Source: Ectobius pallidus
Lineage: Eukaryota > Arthropoda > Insecta > Blattodea > Ectobiidae
NCBI GenBank assembly: GCA_964059195.1
Contig: CAXKWD010000001.1
Coordinates: 154,988,532-155,052,531 of the forward strand
DNA: 64,000 nucleotides
Reading direction: 5' to 3'
Part shown: in pieces, positions 10,616-21,653 of the stretch
Position numbering within the stretch: the stretch's first letter is position 1
How the letters are laid out: each line of letters starts with the position of its first letter
The notes under the pieces: model-generated
The model's input: the letters and a program-made list of their open reading frames with translations, nothing else
Databases searched by the model: none
What the model was told of the DNA's origin: nothing
Position numbers and translations under genes: made by a program

Positions 10616-12018
10616 TAAAGTGGAAACCATGTATCGAAATCGGTTAGGATGGTTCTACTTTTCAATTCATAGCTTGTTAAAATGCTTACGCATCAGGACC
10701 ATTTTTTTTATGGAAGCTTCTACTTTAAAGGTGAGTCCCAGAAATATTTTCTCCCAACTAAAACACTGAACAGCAAGCAATATTAAAATTTTATTCTGCA
10801 ATTTAAATCATATTTAAAACTGATAGGAGTTGATAATGGAAAATACGTATGTGTGATAATCATGATCATAACTGCCTTCTCCAACCACTGTTAAGGTTTA
10901 ATCACTCGTTAAACCTGGAAACATAGTTTAAAACATACTTTATGCAATTATAATGAGTTATCAAACATTAACATTGATTGGAACAACCTTCCTTCGTTGA
11001 TCTCAATCAGATATTTTCGGAAAAATCATAATCAAATTTCAAAGAGAACTATGAACTGCCCTTTGTGAAAGCGATAACGGAATAGAATTCGTTGAACGAT
11101 TGTAAAGTCTTTTTAAAGAAGGCGAATACTTCGATATAGCATATACATGAATATTTTCCAGTAAACAATTTATCAATTCGACAGAAGTCTTAAAATGTGT
11201 TCACATAAATCATTCAAACACCAGAAGAACATGTCATGAAAGCGTGAAAAATTCCCCTCGTTCAACTACCAACATAATAAATTAATAAAACTCTTTCGAG
11301 AAGTTGTTCTCGTACAAAAGAAAGAAAGTAGTTCTTTAGAAAAGAACAAAGGTAATTTCGGCGAAAAAAGGAAAGAGTTTTAGGATGGGATTTATAAGGG
11401 TATTATTTACAGAAAAACATTTGTAAGAATATAAGAGGGAAGGCAAGTCAATATGGACTACTAAAATGAGAATGGGAAAAGAAAAGACCTATGAAAAGAG
11501 GGCAGAGAAAGGTAAGGTAATAGAAAAGGCTGAAGTCGGGGATAAAAATTAATCTGGTGGGAATATAAAGAAGTAGAACAGAAGATGTGGAATTCAAAAA
11601 GAGAGTATTTTTTTTGTCTACACCTGCACACCTTCTGCCTCTCAGCTGGATATCCAAAAGGGTAAAGAAAGAAAATTCCTATACGCGCACCTCATGAGGA
11701 AATAAGTAAAGCGCTCTGAAGATAGAATTATTTGTGTTTTCCTCTTGAATTTCTGTGACTTGTAGGATATAAAGCAGAGCTTCTTATTGAACCTTAGTAT
11801 AATCACATTCAGATTCTCGACATGTAATCTTTTAAGAGGAAGTTATTTTATACACTGATAAGATGAGGATAACTTTACAATATCAAGGAACATGTGTAAA
11901 GCCTTGATATATACAACACATCCTGTAATTTAAAATTTACTCCTTAACACACAATATTTCTTAGGTTACTTAATTATAATAATGAATGGAATATCATTCT
12001 TTATACCTCCAATGGATC
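10616..12018. other. Spacer
   Basis: AT-rich, with purine-rich runs at 11300-11660. No supported gene. Confidence 0.4.
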
Positions 12019-12050
12019 GTTATTATTATTATTATTATTATTATTTATTA

Positions 12051-12134
<84 letters not shown>
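12019..12134. repeat. (TTA)n microsatellite, about 115 bp
   Basis: The longest trinucleotide tract in the window, with two TTTA interruptions near its left end. A 105-codon frame through it is mostly poly-Tyr/poly-Ile and is an artefact. Confidence 0.95.
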
Positions 12135-12638
12135 GAATCTCCATTTTATTTGACCCTATTTTTTCACTGGCATATTAGGGTTATAGTCCTACAACACGTT
12201 TTACTTTACATATACTCGTATATATGTATATGTTTGCAATGCCTACATAAATGTATTGATTGCAATGCAAGTGATTACAACTTACAAACACCCGGATGAG
12301 TGCACCAATTAGAAATAATTACACATTACTATTACCTACATTGGAACAATAATGACAGGTACTTAAAAATTACTGATACATTTCTGGATACATTAATTAC
12401 AAATTATAAATACAGTTGCTGTTACCTTCATAGGTACAACAGATACAATTAACTACTAGTTACTAATGCCCTTGTGATTAAAGTGAAGTTACAATTAATG
12501 GTAATTTTATGTCTGCCGCTTATATTGATCTGTGAATATGAGTTATGAAGTTTTGAAATTCTTGGGAACAGCATTTCCTTAGGAAAATGTAACCTAGGGG
12601 TTTCCTATAGTGCCCTGAACATTCTTCAGCGGGAGAGA

Positions 12639-12813
12639 TTAATAGCCATCGGGGTCGTAGATATGACATTCGAATAAGAGGTGATGTACTGACTCGTCGT
12701 TCGCTTCACATTTACATAAGGAATAATTTAAATTTTCAATTCTGTAGCGAGTAAAATATGTTATGAATTTTCCGTGGCCAGAGATGAACTGAGTGAGCAC
12801 ATAGTTTGGAATC
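12639..12813 (-). pseudogene. LINE reverse-transcriptase C-terminal relic
   Basis: The minus strand reads FISGHGKFITYFTRYRIEN, then LCKCEANDESVHHLLFEC, ending DPDGY and a stop at 12639-12641. The TGHG-like segment (here SGHG) followed by a Cys-x-Cys...His...Cys knuckle is the same domain order as at 2120-2400, but the sequences are clearly different, so these are separate LINE lineages or old copies. All four metal-binding positions are present here. Nothing upstream keeps the frame, so only the tail survives. Confidence 0.7.
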
Positions 12814-13075
12814 AGGTATTGATATTATTAAATTTTACGTATTTCACCATAATGCTAAAGAATAACAATGGAGCTAACAGAAAGTTGCTCTTAGACACAT
12901 CCAACCCCTCTAAGAATGAATAGAAATGAACAGTGTAATTCCTTTTATAATATATTATTTAAGTACAAGAAGAAATTCAGTGCACTGTATGTTCCCATAG
13001 TAATAAATTACGCAACAAGCTATAATGGCATTTATTAGGAATCGAGTGGTTTAATGAAACGAGCAACACAAATTT

Positions 13076-13836
13076 GAGGAGTTTCGGTTCAAAACGCGTT
13101 AAGTCCACCTCCGATCGTAATGTAATTTTTTGCGGATTCGCATTCTCTGGGGTGTTCTACATGATACTACATAACGTTTTTGTTCCAAATCGCAACCTTT
13201 CCCCGTTAAAATTGAGCCTGAAATATGGGGTTCGATGCAAAACGCGTTCAGTCCAGAACTTGGTTCGGTGCAAATTACGCTGAGTCCACATTTTAGACGC
13301 GATCACGTGCGAAACAGGTGGTGCGTTGAACTTTACGACGTCTATTTTTTGCAGGTGTTCTTCTAATGAAAGCGGTATTCACCAGACGCCGAAAAAGATG
13401 TCATTAGCGGTCAATAATAAAAGAAGAGAAGCATGGATTTTCCATAATTTAACATGCTTAAAAAACAGAAATTGTTTAAATTTAGACAATTTGATACTTC
13501 GGAAATAGTTCACTTTGTATTAGTGCAATCAGATGTGATTTTAATTCTTAAATAAAATACTAACTTCCATCTTTTTACATGATTATTATTATTATTATTA
13601 TAGTGTTAGGTCAAAACGCGTTAAGTCCATTACTTTTGAAACTTTAACTATCAATAAAAGATGTAAATGAAAAGAATGATTTGACACACCCAATACATTT
13701 AAATATATATTAATTACTGATTCTGATCAGAAAAAAATATTGCAAATTCGTTTGATAGTTTGGCCACAAACAGTTTTTCGTCATTCCTGAAAAATATTTA
13801 TTTGTGGACTAAACGCGTTTTGAATCGACGCTCCTC
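13076..13836. mobile_element. 761-bp TIR transposon with subterminal repeats
   Basis: Terminal inverted repeats 13076-13108 and 13804-13836 match at 29 of 33 positions, starting GAGGAG and sharing TTCAAAACGCGTT and AGTCCAC. A 4-bp direct repeat ATTT flanks both ends (13072-13075 and 13837-13840). The motif AAAACGCGTTNAGTCCA occurs again inside near 13233 and 13613, with a degenerate version near 13268. Such subterminal repeats commonly serve as transposase binding sites. No transposase is encoded. Superfamily unassigned. Confidence 0.75.
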
Positions 13837-14023
13837 ATTTCATAATTTTCGCACGAGTATCTTAATGACCATTATAAGCAAGTTGCATAGTCTAAATGTT
13901 TCAATTTTGAGATTTTAGATTTACTCAAACAAACGGCAACGAGCCCACCATGCCCTTTGAGTCAGATGGTTGTCGCAGTTCTTGTCTTCTACGAGACAGG
14001 TCATGTCGTCGGTCAAATAGAAG

Positions 14024-14037
14024 CTACCTTATGCTAG
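14024..14037. repeat. Target-site duplication (14 bp), left
   Basis: CTACCTTATGCTAG is repeated exactly at 14210-14223, flanking the SINE. Confidence 0.9.
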
Positions 14038-14209
14038 AGAATATTATAGGAGAAAAATTCCTCCTGCTTAGCTCAGTTGGTAGAGCATTGGCGCGAATAG
14101 CCAAAGGTCCTGGGTTCAAGTCCCAATGTCGGAGGAATTTTCCTGCTACAATATTGCCATGTAATGTCCAACAGAGACAATAATCTGTGGATCATGAATG
14201 CTTATATAT
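14038..14209 (+). mobile_element. tRNA-derived SINE, complete with 14-bp target duplication
   Basis: The insert has box A (TTAGCTCAGTTGGTAGAGC) and box B (GGGTTCAAGTCCC) of an RNA polymerase III internal promoter. A perfect 5-bp anticodon-like stem TTGGC/GCCAA closes the loop GCGAATA, which would give anticodon GAA (Phe). Position 33 is C rather than U, and the acceptor arm pairs poorly. With the exact 14-bp duplication this is a retrotransposed SINE, not a tRNA gene. It ends in a short TTATATAT tail. Confidence 0.8.
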
Positions 14210-14439
14210 CTACCTTATGCTAGTTTTGTCGAAACCAACAGATCTTGACAACACGAATTGTATTCGTTTTAGTATGATATTAAAATTAACATGAACAGAA
14301 TTTATTTTAAGCACAGGCTATTTATTACGTAGTTTTTAGTTCCTACAATCAAGACCTCAAGATCGTTCGATAATAATCGATACCAAACCGATGTCGAAAT
14401 GAAAAACAGTTTTGAAATGAGTGTCATTATGATATCCTG

Positions 14440-14490
14440 CCATCTGCCTATAGTCCCTTCAGGGGTGAGTGCCATGGAGTTTAGTTGTTA
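14440..14490. mobile_element. Fragment of the SINE family seen at 62.9 kb
   Basis: CTGCCATCTGCCTA ... TCCCT-CAGGG ... GCCA-GGAGTTTAGTT follows the right half of the insertion at 62916-63063. No target duplication was found. Confidence 0.5.
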
Positions 14491-15406
14491 GTTTTAGTTT
14501 TAGAGATAGCATAGGCCCAATGTATTTCTGATAGTAAGCACAAGGATTCTGCGCAGTGGGTACAGTTTAGCATATCGGAGTGATACTGTGAGATAAACTT
14601 CAGTGTATCCGAACAGCATTGCAAATTCCACAACACTAAGCAGGAAACTTATTGTGTTTGAAATTCGGTAACATTGCTGAGCTCCGGTTAGATGTTCCAT
14701 ATACCGTGTACTAGGATTACAGGTCAGAATATATTGTTATCTAGTTTCTATTAGTGTTAGACGTAGGGTATATCGTGGAAAGCGTTAGCTTCTAATTCAT
14801 ATAACTGTGATGTAGGCCTACCCGTGGCCGGCCAATTTGACAACGGTTTTTTCATGGTTTTCCTAGACGTAAAGGCAAATGCCGAATTGGATATATACAT
14901 ACCATAAATCATCCTCACCATTTCATCTTGTATTATATCCATTTGAATTAACAGCAGTTGAAATTTACTCCATAGAAGTACAGAATAGTGTAAACAATTG
15001 ACAATCAATAGTTGCATGGCTACCCTACTGTATAGACACATATCCCGAACTCCTGATATGACCTCGCGGCTGGAAGGAGTATACTAAATTTAAAAAAAAC
15101 TGTGATATAGAAGTTCTCTGCCTATTCACAGAGCACAAGAATTATATGTGAGATGCTACCACAATTTCTTTTATCCAGAAATGTGTTTTGAGATTTTGTT
15201 CATCCGCAGTCCGGCGTAGAATAAGCGGCCGCCTATGCATTCTGCTGACTTAAGCCTTGACAAGGGCTCACAACAACTGTTAAGAAAATTTATGGGAAAA
15301 ACTTCAACTAAAAGAATAAGTAGCAACTATTGTACAAAATAGACAAAAAGAGAGGAAGAAAAAAGATTTGCATAAGCCCCTCCCATAAGGACTATTCTCA
15401 CGTAAC
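14491..15406. other. Spacer with unrecognised frames
   Basis: Minus-strand frames of 66 and 94 codons (14500-14700 and 14757-15041) lack recognisable motifs. Nothing else supported. Confidence 0.3.
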
Positions 15407-15408
15407 TA

Positions 15409-15738
15409 CGAGGCGCGTCCATAAAGTAAGTTTCCCTGGGATCGTTTACAGAAACAAAACACAATTTCTTAGACATATATTCCAACAGATACAGCAAGTA
15501 TTCAGCTATTATTCAACATTTTTGCCACCGAAATTCAAACAGTTTTCATACTGTGGAACCAACTTCTGAATACCTGTGTCGTACAAGTCTGCCGCCAGGG
15601 ATTTGAACCATTATGTGACAAACATCTTCTCTCTGTCATTCCCTGTCATTTCTTGAGGTGTAGGAAAATATGGAAATCACTGGGAGCGAGGTCCGGACAG
15701 TAGGGTGGATGTTTAAACACCTCCCAGCCTAACTTCTG
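15409..15738 (-). pseudogene. Mariner transposase C-terminal relic, left arm
   Basis: The minus strand reads KLGWEVFKHPPYCPDLAPSD and onward to the FLHL segment. After a shift and a stop it continues with WFKSLAADLYDTGIQKLVPQ, and ends NFGGKNVE with a stop. This is the order of a mariner DD34D transposase tail. The N-terminal DNA-binding region and the first two catalytic Asp residues are absent. Confidence 0.8.
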
Positions 15739-16096
15739 CAGGAGACTTGCTAGGAGGTGTTGAAGTCTCCACCCTACAGCCCAGACCTCGCTCCCAGTGA
15801 TTTTCATATTTTCCTACATCTCAAGAAATGACAGGGAATGACAGAGAGGAGGAGATGTTTCTCACATAGTGGTTCAAATCCCTGGCGGTAGACTTGTACG
15901 ACACAGGTATTCAAAAGTTGGTTCCATGGCACGACAGATGTTTCAATTCCGGTGGCAAACATCTTGAATAATAGCTGAATACTGTCCAATGTATGGACAA
16001 TGTATGGGCAATGTATGTTGGAATGCATATGTCCAAGAAATTGTGTTTTGTTTCTGTTAACGGCTCCAGGAAAACTTACTTTGTGGAAGCGCCTCG
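15739..16096 (+). pseudogene. Mariner transposase C-terminal relic, right arm
   Basis: The plus strand reads EVLKSPPYSPDLAPSDFHIF and then the same decayed tail as the left arm. It carries a small internal expansion of CAATGTATGG near 15990-16015. The arms differ by scattered substitutions, so they have diverged since the palindrome formed or came from two different copies. Confidence 0.8.
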
Positions 16097-16098
16097 TA

Positions 16099-19000
16099 AA
16101 TGCATGTTCTACGGTTATATCTTTTTAAAGTAACAGTCTTGCCTATCCTATTTGAAAGAATAGTGTTGAAATGTTACATAACAAGCTAGATTTAAATGAA
16201 TATGGACGCGAAAATAATAACGATATTTCAGCAAGTCTGAGAACATCCTGCAGATAAGAGAATCTGTGTAATTTATGCTGAAGCAAGAGAAGAGGTCTGA
16301 GCGCGCACAGATGAAGCGAAGATAATAGAAAGGCAGCTCTAGAGACCTACCGAGGAATAAAATTACAAGAGATGAAAATTGAGTTGAAGAAATGCAAGGC
16401 ACAGATAGGAAAGGCAGGAGCAATCACGAAAACTAGAGGGGAGCAAAGAAAGGAATAAGAGATAATGCATGAAAAGGGGCAGAAGAAAGAGTGATTAGAG
16501 ATAAAGCACACACTGAACACGAAAACTACACGCAGCAACACATGTCGACATCATTCTAGGACTCTAGAAGAACTGCAACGACAAAGCGTTTTACTAATTA
16601 ATCCAACTCCCAAGCTTCGACTTTATTATTTTTTTTACTGTATTAAATTCTGGTTCCACACGATATAGCCTATTCTCCACACTGACTTTTCATTTTATTT
16701 ATATTACTTTCGTAGTCTGTCTATCGATCACTCATCACATGTAGAATATGTCTTTCTTCCTTTCCTTGTTCATGAAAGCTGACTTCTCTCTTGAAGTGAT
16801 ATTTCGATTCCTATCTCACATGTAAAATCATCTCTTCCTCCCATTAGCTCTCTCTGTCACTTTTTCTGTCTTTCTCTTTTCCGCAAACATTCATAGAAGT
16901 CTCTATTATCATCCTAAGTTTATCCAATTCATGCCTTTTCAGTTTTATTGCACTTTCCCGTTTTCATTCTCAGGATCTGAATTAACAATTACCAAGAAGA
17001 ACATTATAACTAAAATTATAACATCCAGAAAAGCATCCCTATCGATTACAATTCGTAATGATTCCTATTTCTTTTAATTTCCTCACCAACTTATTATTCT
17101 CTTTTCTTTCTCTCTTTCTTTCTATCTTTCATCCTTTCTTCCTCTCTAAAATCTCATGCTCAATAATATATTCATACAAGCACAATGTTTTTATATATGT
17201 ATTATCCATTCGTTTACAACAGAGGTATAGCTCTACATAGGCCTACTATCAACAGTACAACGATACAACAGAAGAATTATAAAAAGGTACCTAATATTAG
17301 TCCTATATAAAATACGAACATTAAAATACATATGCGACTATGATAGAGAAGAGAAAGACGGAAAGAAAGGAAAAAAGAGGGGAGAATGAATTAAATTTGG
17401 GAATTCAATGCGATCTTTTGAAGTATGAGAGAAATAAGGGAAATGTTTCAAGTAACTTAAACTAATTAATAGGCATGAAAAATAAATTAAATTAAATCCC
17501 AAGAAGATTATAATAGCCAAGTAAGGAAAATTCTTGAAATTGTAGCATAATAATGTCCAGTAGCCTGGGATTAATAAAATTTAGACACATGATTATTTTG
17601 TTGGTTAGTTTTAAAAATTTCAGTTAATTCGGTATTTTTAATAATACAAATTAGGGGAGGTTCCTTCTATAAAAACTATTCCTATGCACTTAGAAGATTT
17701 TTCCATTCCTTGGTAATGAAACGATAATGAAGTCTTAGTATAGTGATTGCATATCGTTATTTGTAATATACCAGTAAAACAAGCCTTTCATTCGGCCTAC
17801 TTTTTTAAATTATTTTCATCGAGGGGGGTTCGTAGCAATTCGTCTTGACTAGAAGAGGGCTGTTTGTACTCAAACTAAATAAATCAATTTCACTCTAGTA
17901 GAGACCATCAGTCTTTTCACCCCCAACTCCTTAACTTTAAAACTTTAAGAGAAAAACTTTTTCCGGAGAACCTAAAGCATCTGTTCGCAATGTGTGGCTT
18001 GCAGCATTTTTTTCATCTCACTCTCGTATATTAGTTAAAAAAAACCCAGCCACAACCAGTTCGCTATTACTAAAAATAAGCGTATCTCCATCCTTACACA
18101 TACAAGAATTGTCAGGTACCAGAGGGAAATGTTAGAGTCGAGAAAGTTGGTGTAATAAAATTTCCCGAAGTGTCGCAGCTAAAGAACTGCAATTCTTGTT
18201 TCCCAACTTTTGACAACTTGAAAGACTGCCAAAAGAGAAACATTTCTTAAAATTAACAGTTATGCTTGTGTGCGGTATTTTTCTTCAATTTATCGTACCC
18301 GCAACTTTAGTACAAACCTCGGTTTTTATTAATTTTCTCTCTATGTTTTAATTTATTGCTTTAATCACCCGCTGAACATTTCTAAAATGCTGAAAGTAGC
18401 AAAAAAATTAAGTCTGGAAATATTAAAAGACTTTTTGCCTGGAGGAAAGCATAACCAGCGCTACGATTTAAAATGTGGCAAGACAGCAGAACATCTACCA
18501 CGGCCTGCTTTGTTGCCAAGAGTGTTCAGTAATTAGAAAAGTTTCAACCACAGTTACAGAGGAGGTAAAGCAGAAACACGCCATGCGGCAATATTGTGGT
18601 GGTCCCCCACCATGATAAACTAAAGTGAAATATTTTCTTTCATTTACGTTGAGATAATATAAATTTCACCTTAAGTTGCCACGGTTTTATAGCGGAATGT
18701 CACAAACTGTGTCAGAAGCAAACAGCAACTTGCCCTTTCCTATTTAATTCAGTGCTAATTACACCCATTTAGCAACTTTCTACCTCAGCATAAAACTGGT
18801 ATAATATCTTAAGTTTTACCTGATTGAGATCAAATTATAAACCATTCACTTTATAGAAACTGATAGATAAACTTCTTGTTTCGATCTTATAGTTCTAACC
18901 GAAACTTATGAGAAATACCAAATTGGATTATACGCCACTCTTCCGATTTGGGATCATTAAGTAGATATCCATTAAATTCGCGAGACGTGATAAAATGAAT

Positions 19001-20126
19001 TAATGTTCTCAATTTAAAAAATATTTGCATAATTTCATTTTACTGCTTACTAACCCCTAAAAAGCACTTTATAAATAGCCAAATAACGCGTATTCACATA
19101 ATAACTAAAAAAGTAAACCTAACCCTAGTTTTAGATGAATTTAGGCAAAAATTGCTTTATTTGGACGAAACCATATCATTAATTTTTTTAAACAATATAT
19201 TCGTAATTTCTATTATTTCCTCGTGATAATAAATGAATGCATCGGCATGATGTCACAGAAGAATATTTCTCCATGTTAAAGCTGAGAGCAATTCTTAGCT
19301 CCAAAAGCGGACAGCTCGCTGAGAAAGACAAACATCTTTGCACAACGTTAATCTATCTTCTATTTAAGTTGAAAAATTTAAATTGGATTTCATTTTTAAT
19401 TCATGAAGTATGACTACTAAAAATCCACATCACAATTTAATTTTCAAGTAATGTTTGTATCCTGAATTCTTCCAAATGTCACTCATCAAGTTCTTACAAT
19501 AAAAAAATAAAAAATAATTAATATTTCCGGCAATAAACTAAATACAAGCGGCGGGAAGTTATAGTGACAGAACGAAGAGCTTTAATACTTTATAATAATG
19601 TTAACTGATGAATTAAAAAACTTGCATTATATAGGCTAGCCTTATGTATAACGTTTAAAAATAACACCGCCAAATTATTAATAACACAGAAATATTGGAA
19701 TTTTAAAACGAATTCTCCCTAAAAATAAAACTAGTTTCATGGACTTTACCAATAGAAGAAGAATGGAAGACTGTTATAATATTAACGTTCTCTTTCCAAC
19801 GGTACCTAACCCTGTTCATGGCAAGGTCAAAATTTTTTCAGGATCCCAACAATGTAACTACACGTTCTTTTCCACTGATTCTAGAGACATTATGAAAAAT
19901 GCATAGTTTAGCTTAAAAAGTTTTAAAATCTTTAAATTCTAAACACAAAGAAGCAGAAATAGAAGGAAATGTCAATTTTAATGGAATTTTAGACATTAAA
20001 AAATCTGATAAGGCTCTATATAAAATCCTCTCAGCAAACACTAGTAGAATTATTATAATACAAATTATTTTCCAATAGACAGATTTGAACTAGTATCCTT
20101 ATGTCCATTAGCAAAAGAAAAGGTAC
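16099..20126. other. Long AT-rich stretch without genes
   Basis: About 4 kb with only short purine or pyrimidine runs (16370-16500, 16740-17130, 17340-17520), which produce spurious 60-90-codon frames rich in Ser/Phe/Leu. I recognised no transposon protein, RNA gene or tandem repeat. Confidence 0.4.
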
Positions 20127-20206
20127 ATCATCCACTAAAATACTGTAAATATTGTAGTCAGAAGCTATCATCCACTACAATACTTAAATATTGTAGTCAG
20201 AAGTGA
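20127..20206. repeat. Tandem duplication, 40-bp unit x2
   Basis: ATCATCCACTA-AATACT followed by AAATATTGTAGTCAGAAG occurs twice in direct succession with few differences. Confidence 0.8.
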
Positions 20207-20935
20207 TACAGTACAAATTTCTTCAGAAATAAAAGTAGATGAACAGCAAAAGTAATATTTACAAAAATTGTTCACTGAAGACTTCTGCCACATTCCGTGA
20301 ACTCATCTTCCTCCACCTTAGCCTCAAGGAGTTGCTTTTTTTATTCCAATATTTATGGCTGCAGTAAAAAAGCTTATTACGGATCATATTATGAGATGTT
20401 TTCTGCTCCGTCCAGCATCATGATGTATAGAAAGCATGTAAAATATTAATAATCCTTTCACTCGTTCGTTCAAGCCCTTTTCCTAAGGCGATTTGCTCCC
20501 AATATGAAGAGGAAAAGGAGGTTTTTGCAAAATTGGAAACTACCGCCGTCTATTTCAATCAGACTGAGATAAAAAAAAAGAAGCGAGTGTAGAGAGAAAA
20601 GAAGAGAAGAGATAAAAAAAAAGAAGAAATCCATTAAAAATGAAAGTGGGCGGCAGGAACTCAATTTCTGTAGAAGCAAGTGAAAATAATTATCTTTATA
20701 TTAGGATAGGATTTGCGAGAAGAACGAAATAACATTTATTACAGAAGCAGCCATTCTAAAAAAGACCTCTCTCTACCTATCTTGTTGAGATTATAACAAA
20801 AATCTGTAGTGAGCAACGGACGCGAATAAAATACTTATTTACGGAGGCTATTCACTCAATTAAGCAATGAATACGGTAGGTCTTTATTGCTTTTTATAAG
20901 AGGCACTAAAGCTCCTCTGTAAAAAAATGCACAAC

Positions 20936-20956
20936 TACGAGGGTGGATCGAAAAGT
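20936..20956 (-). mobile_element. Mariner-type terminal repeat, separated from its transposase by a SINE
   Basis: TACGAGGGTGGATCGAAAAG has the form of a mariner inverted terminal repeat next to a TA. It lies at the far end of the SINE at 20957-21244, and the transposase relic lies just beyond that SINE in the matching orientation. Confidence 0.5.
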
Positions 20957-21244
20957 GTTCCCTATTACAGGCCATGGAGGCCCAGAGGATTCCAGGAGGT
21001 TGAGACCCCAGTGTTTTTAGACAATCGGCCGTGAAGGTGGTAAGGTTCTCAGCCTTACGCACCGGCCGCCTCTACCCCCAGAAATGCTCTTGGTACTCAT
21101 TTCTGTTATAGGCGGAGTCGACCCCAGGGCTATAGTGCCACCAGAAGGATTAAGCCAATTGAAAAACTCCAATGACTTCATCGGGGATCAAACCCGCGAC
21201 CTTCCAGTTTGTAGCGCAGCTCCTCAACCACTACGCTACGGCGT
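20957..21244 (-). mobile_element. tRNA-derived SINE nested in a mariner relic
   Basis: On the minus strand the head reads GCGTAGTGGTTGAGGAGC (box A-like) and GGTCGCGGGTTTGATCC (box B). A body follows that is shared in order with 25628-25935: the GGTGGCACTATAGCCCTGGG segment, CACCGGCC, and the GGGAACACTTTT end. The anticodon-like region is degenerate. No exact target duplication was found; AAATGC occurs near both ends but is too short to rely on. Confidence 0.75.
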
Positions 21245-21279
21245 GCAATTAAATGCTCACATGAAGGGACATCTTTTGT

Positions 21280-21545
21280 CTATTTTTCTATATGGTAGCC
21301 AAGTTTCTTAACCCTTTTCTCACATCGTGATACCAGTTTCGTAATATCCTGTTCATAGAAGTCCATTCGGTTGAAGTAAAATCATCTGCGGACTGCATCT
21401 GACGCAAGGCGTTTACCGGCCAGTAATTTCTTCATGGGACCAAACAAATGAAAGTCCGACGGTGTCAGGTCTGAACTGTATGGTGGATGTTAGAGCACCT
21501 CCCAACCAAATTTGTTAATTTGCAAATAATCGGCCCTGAAAGAGG
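21280..21545 (-). pseudogene. Mariner transposase C-terminal relic
   Basis: The minus strand reads FGWEVL, stop, HPPYSSDLTPSDFHLFGPMK, then LLAGKRLASDAVRR, stop, and continues DFYEQDITKLVSRCEK to a final stop at 21280-21282. The motif is the mariner YSPDLAPSD block with substitutions S for P and T for A. Two in-frame stops show that it is dead. It differs from the mariner at 15.4 kb in sequence and is a separate lineage. Confidence 0.8.
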
Positions 21546-21593
21546 GTTTTCCAATGCTCCCTGGAGCAAAAATTGCTTGAATATGGCCTTAAA

Positions 21594-21653
21594 GTGATCC
21601 GGATAATTGGCTATCCGGATAGTTGGAGTTCGGATAATTGTAGTCCTACTGTA
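21594..21653 (-). mobile_element. Pogo/Tigger-type transposon end
   Basis: Read on the minus strand the sequence begins TA-CAGTAGGACTACAATTATC and contains three copies of an ATTATCCGGA/ACTATCCGGA-like motif. CAG-start termini with repeated TTATCCG subterminal motifs are typical of pogo/Tigger elements. The second terminus was not found nearby; the element is truncated against the mariner relic. Confidence 0.6.

Larger units (their letters stand above)
13050..14440. repeat. Old dispersed repeat, copy 2, split by two later insertions
   Basis: Flanking pieces 13050-13075, 13837-14037 and 14224-14440 together match 5735-6180. They are interrupted by the TIR element at 13076-13836 and the SINE at 14038-14209. 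Each insertion carries its own target-site duplication, so removing them restores collinearity with copy 1. Confidence 0.55.
15409..16096. mobile_element. Loopless palindrome of two mariner 3' ends (foldback element)
   Basis: Two arms of about 330 bp (15409-15738, minus sense) and 358 bp (15739-16096, plus sense) meet head to head at CTGCAG (15736-15741) with no spacer. Each outer end is a mariner terminal repeat: TA then CGAGGCGCGTCCATAAAGTA on the left, and reversed CGAGGCGCTTCCACAAAGTA on the right, flanked by TA. Each arm encodes the C-terminal quarter of a mariner transposase including its third catalytic-Asp region: HPPYCPDLAPSDFHIFLHL on the left and SPPYSPDLAPSDFHIFLHL on the right. 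A tail with DLYDTGIQKLVP follows. Both arms are frameshifted and no active enzyme is possible. Confidence 0.85.

Noticed and set aside
11982..12299. 105-codon ORF
   Set aside because: Most of it is poly-Tyr and poly-Ile from the (TTA)n tract.
14065..14137. Functional tRNA-Phe gene
   Set aside because: Poor acceptor pairing, C at position 33, and the sequence sits inside an insertion with a 14-bp target duplication.
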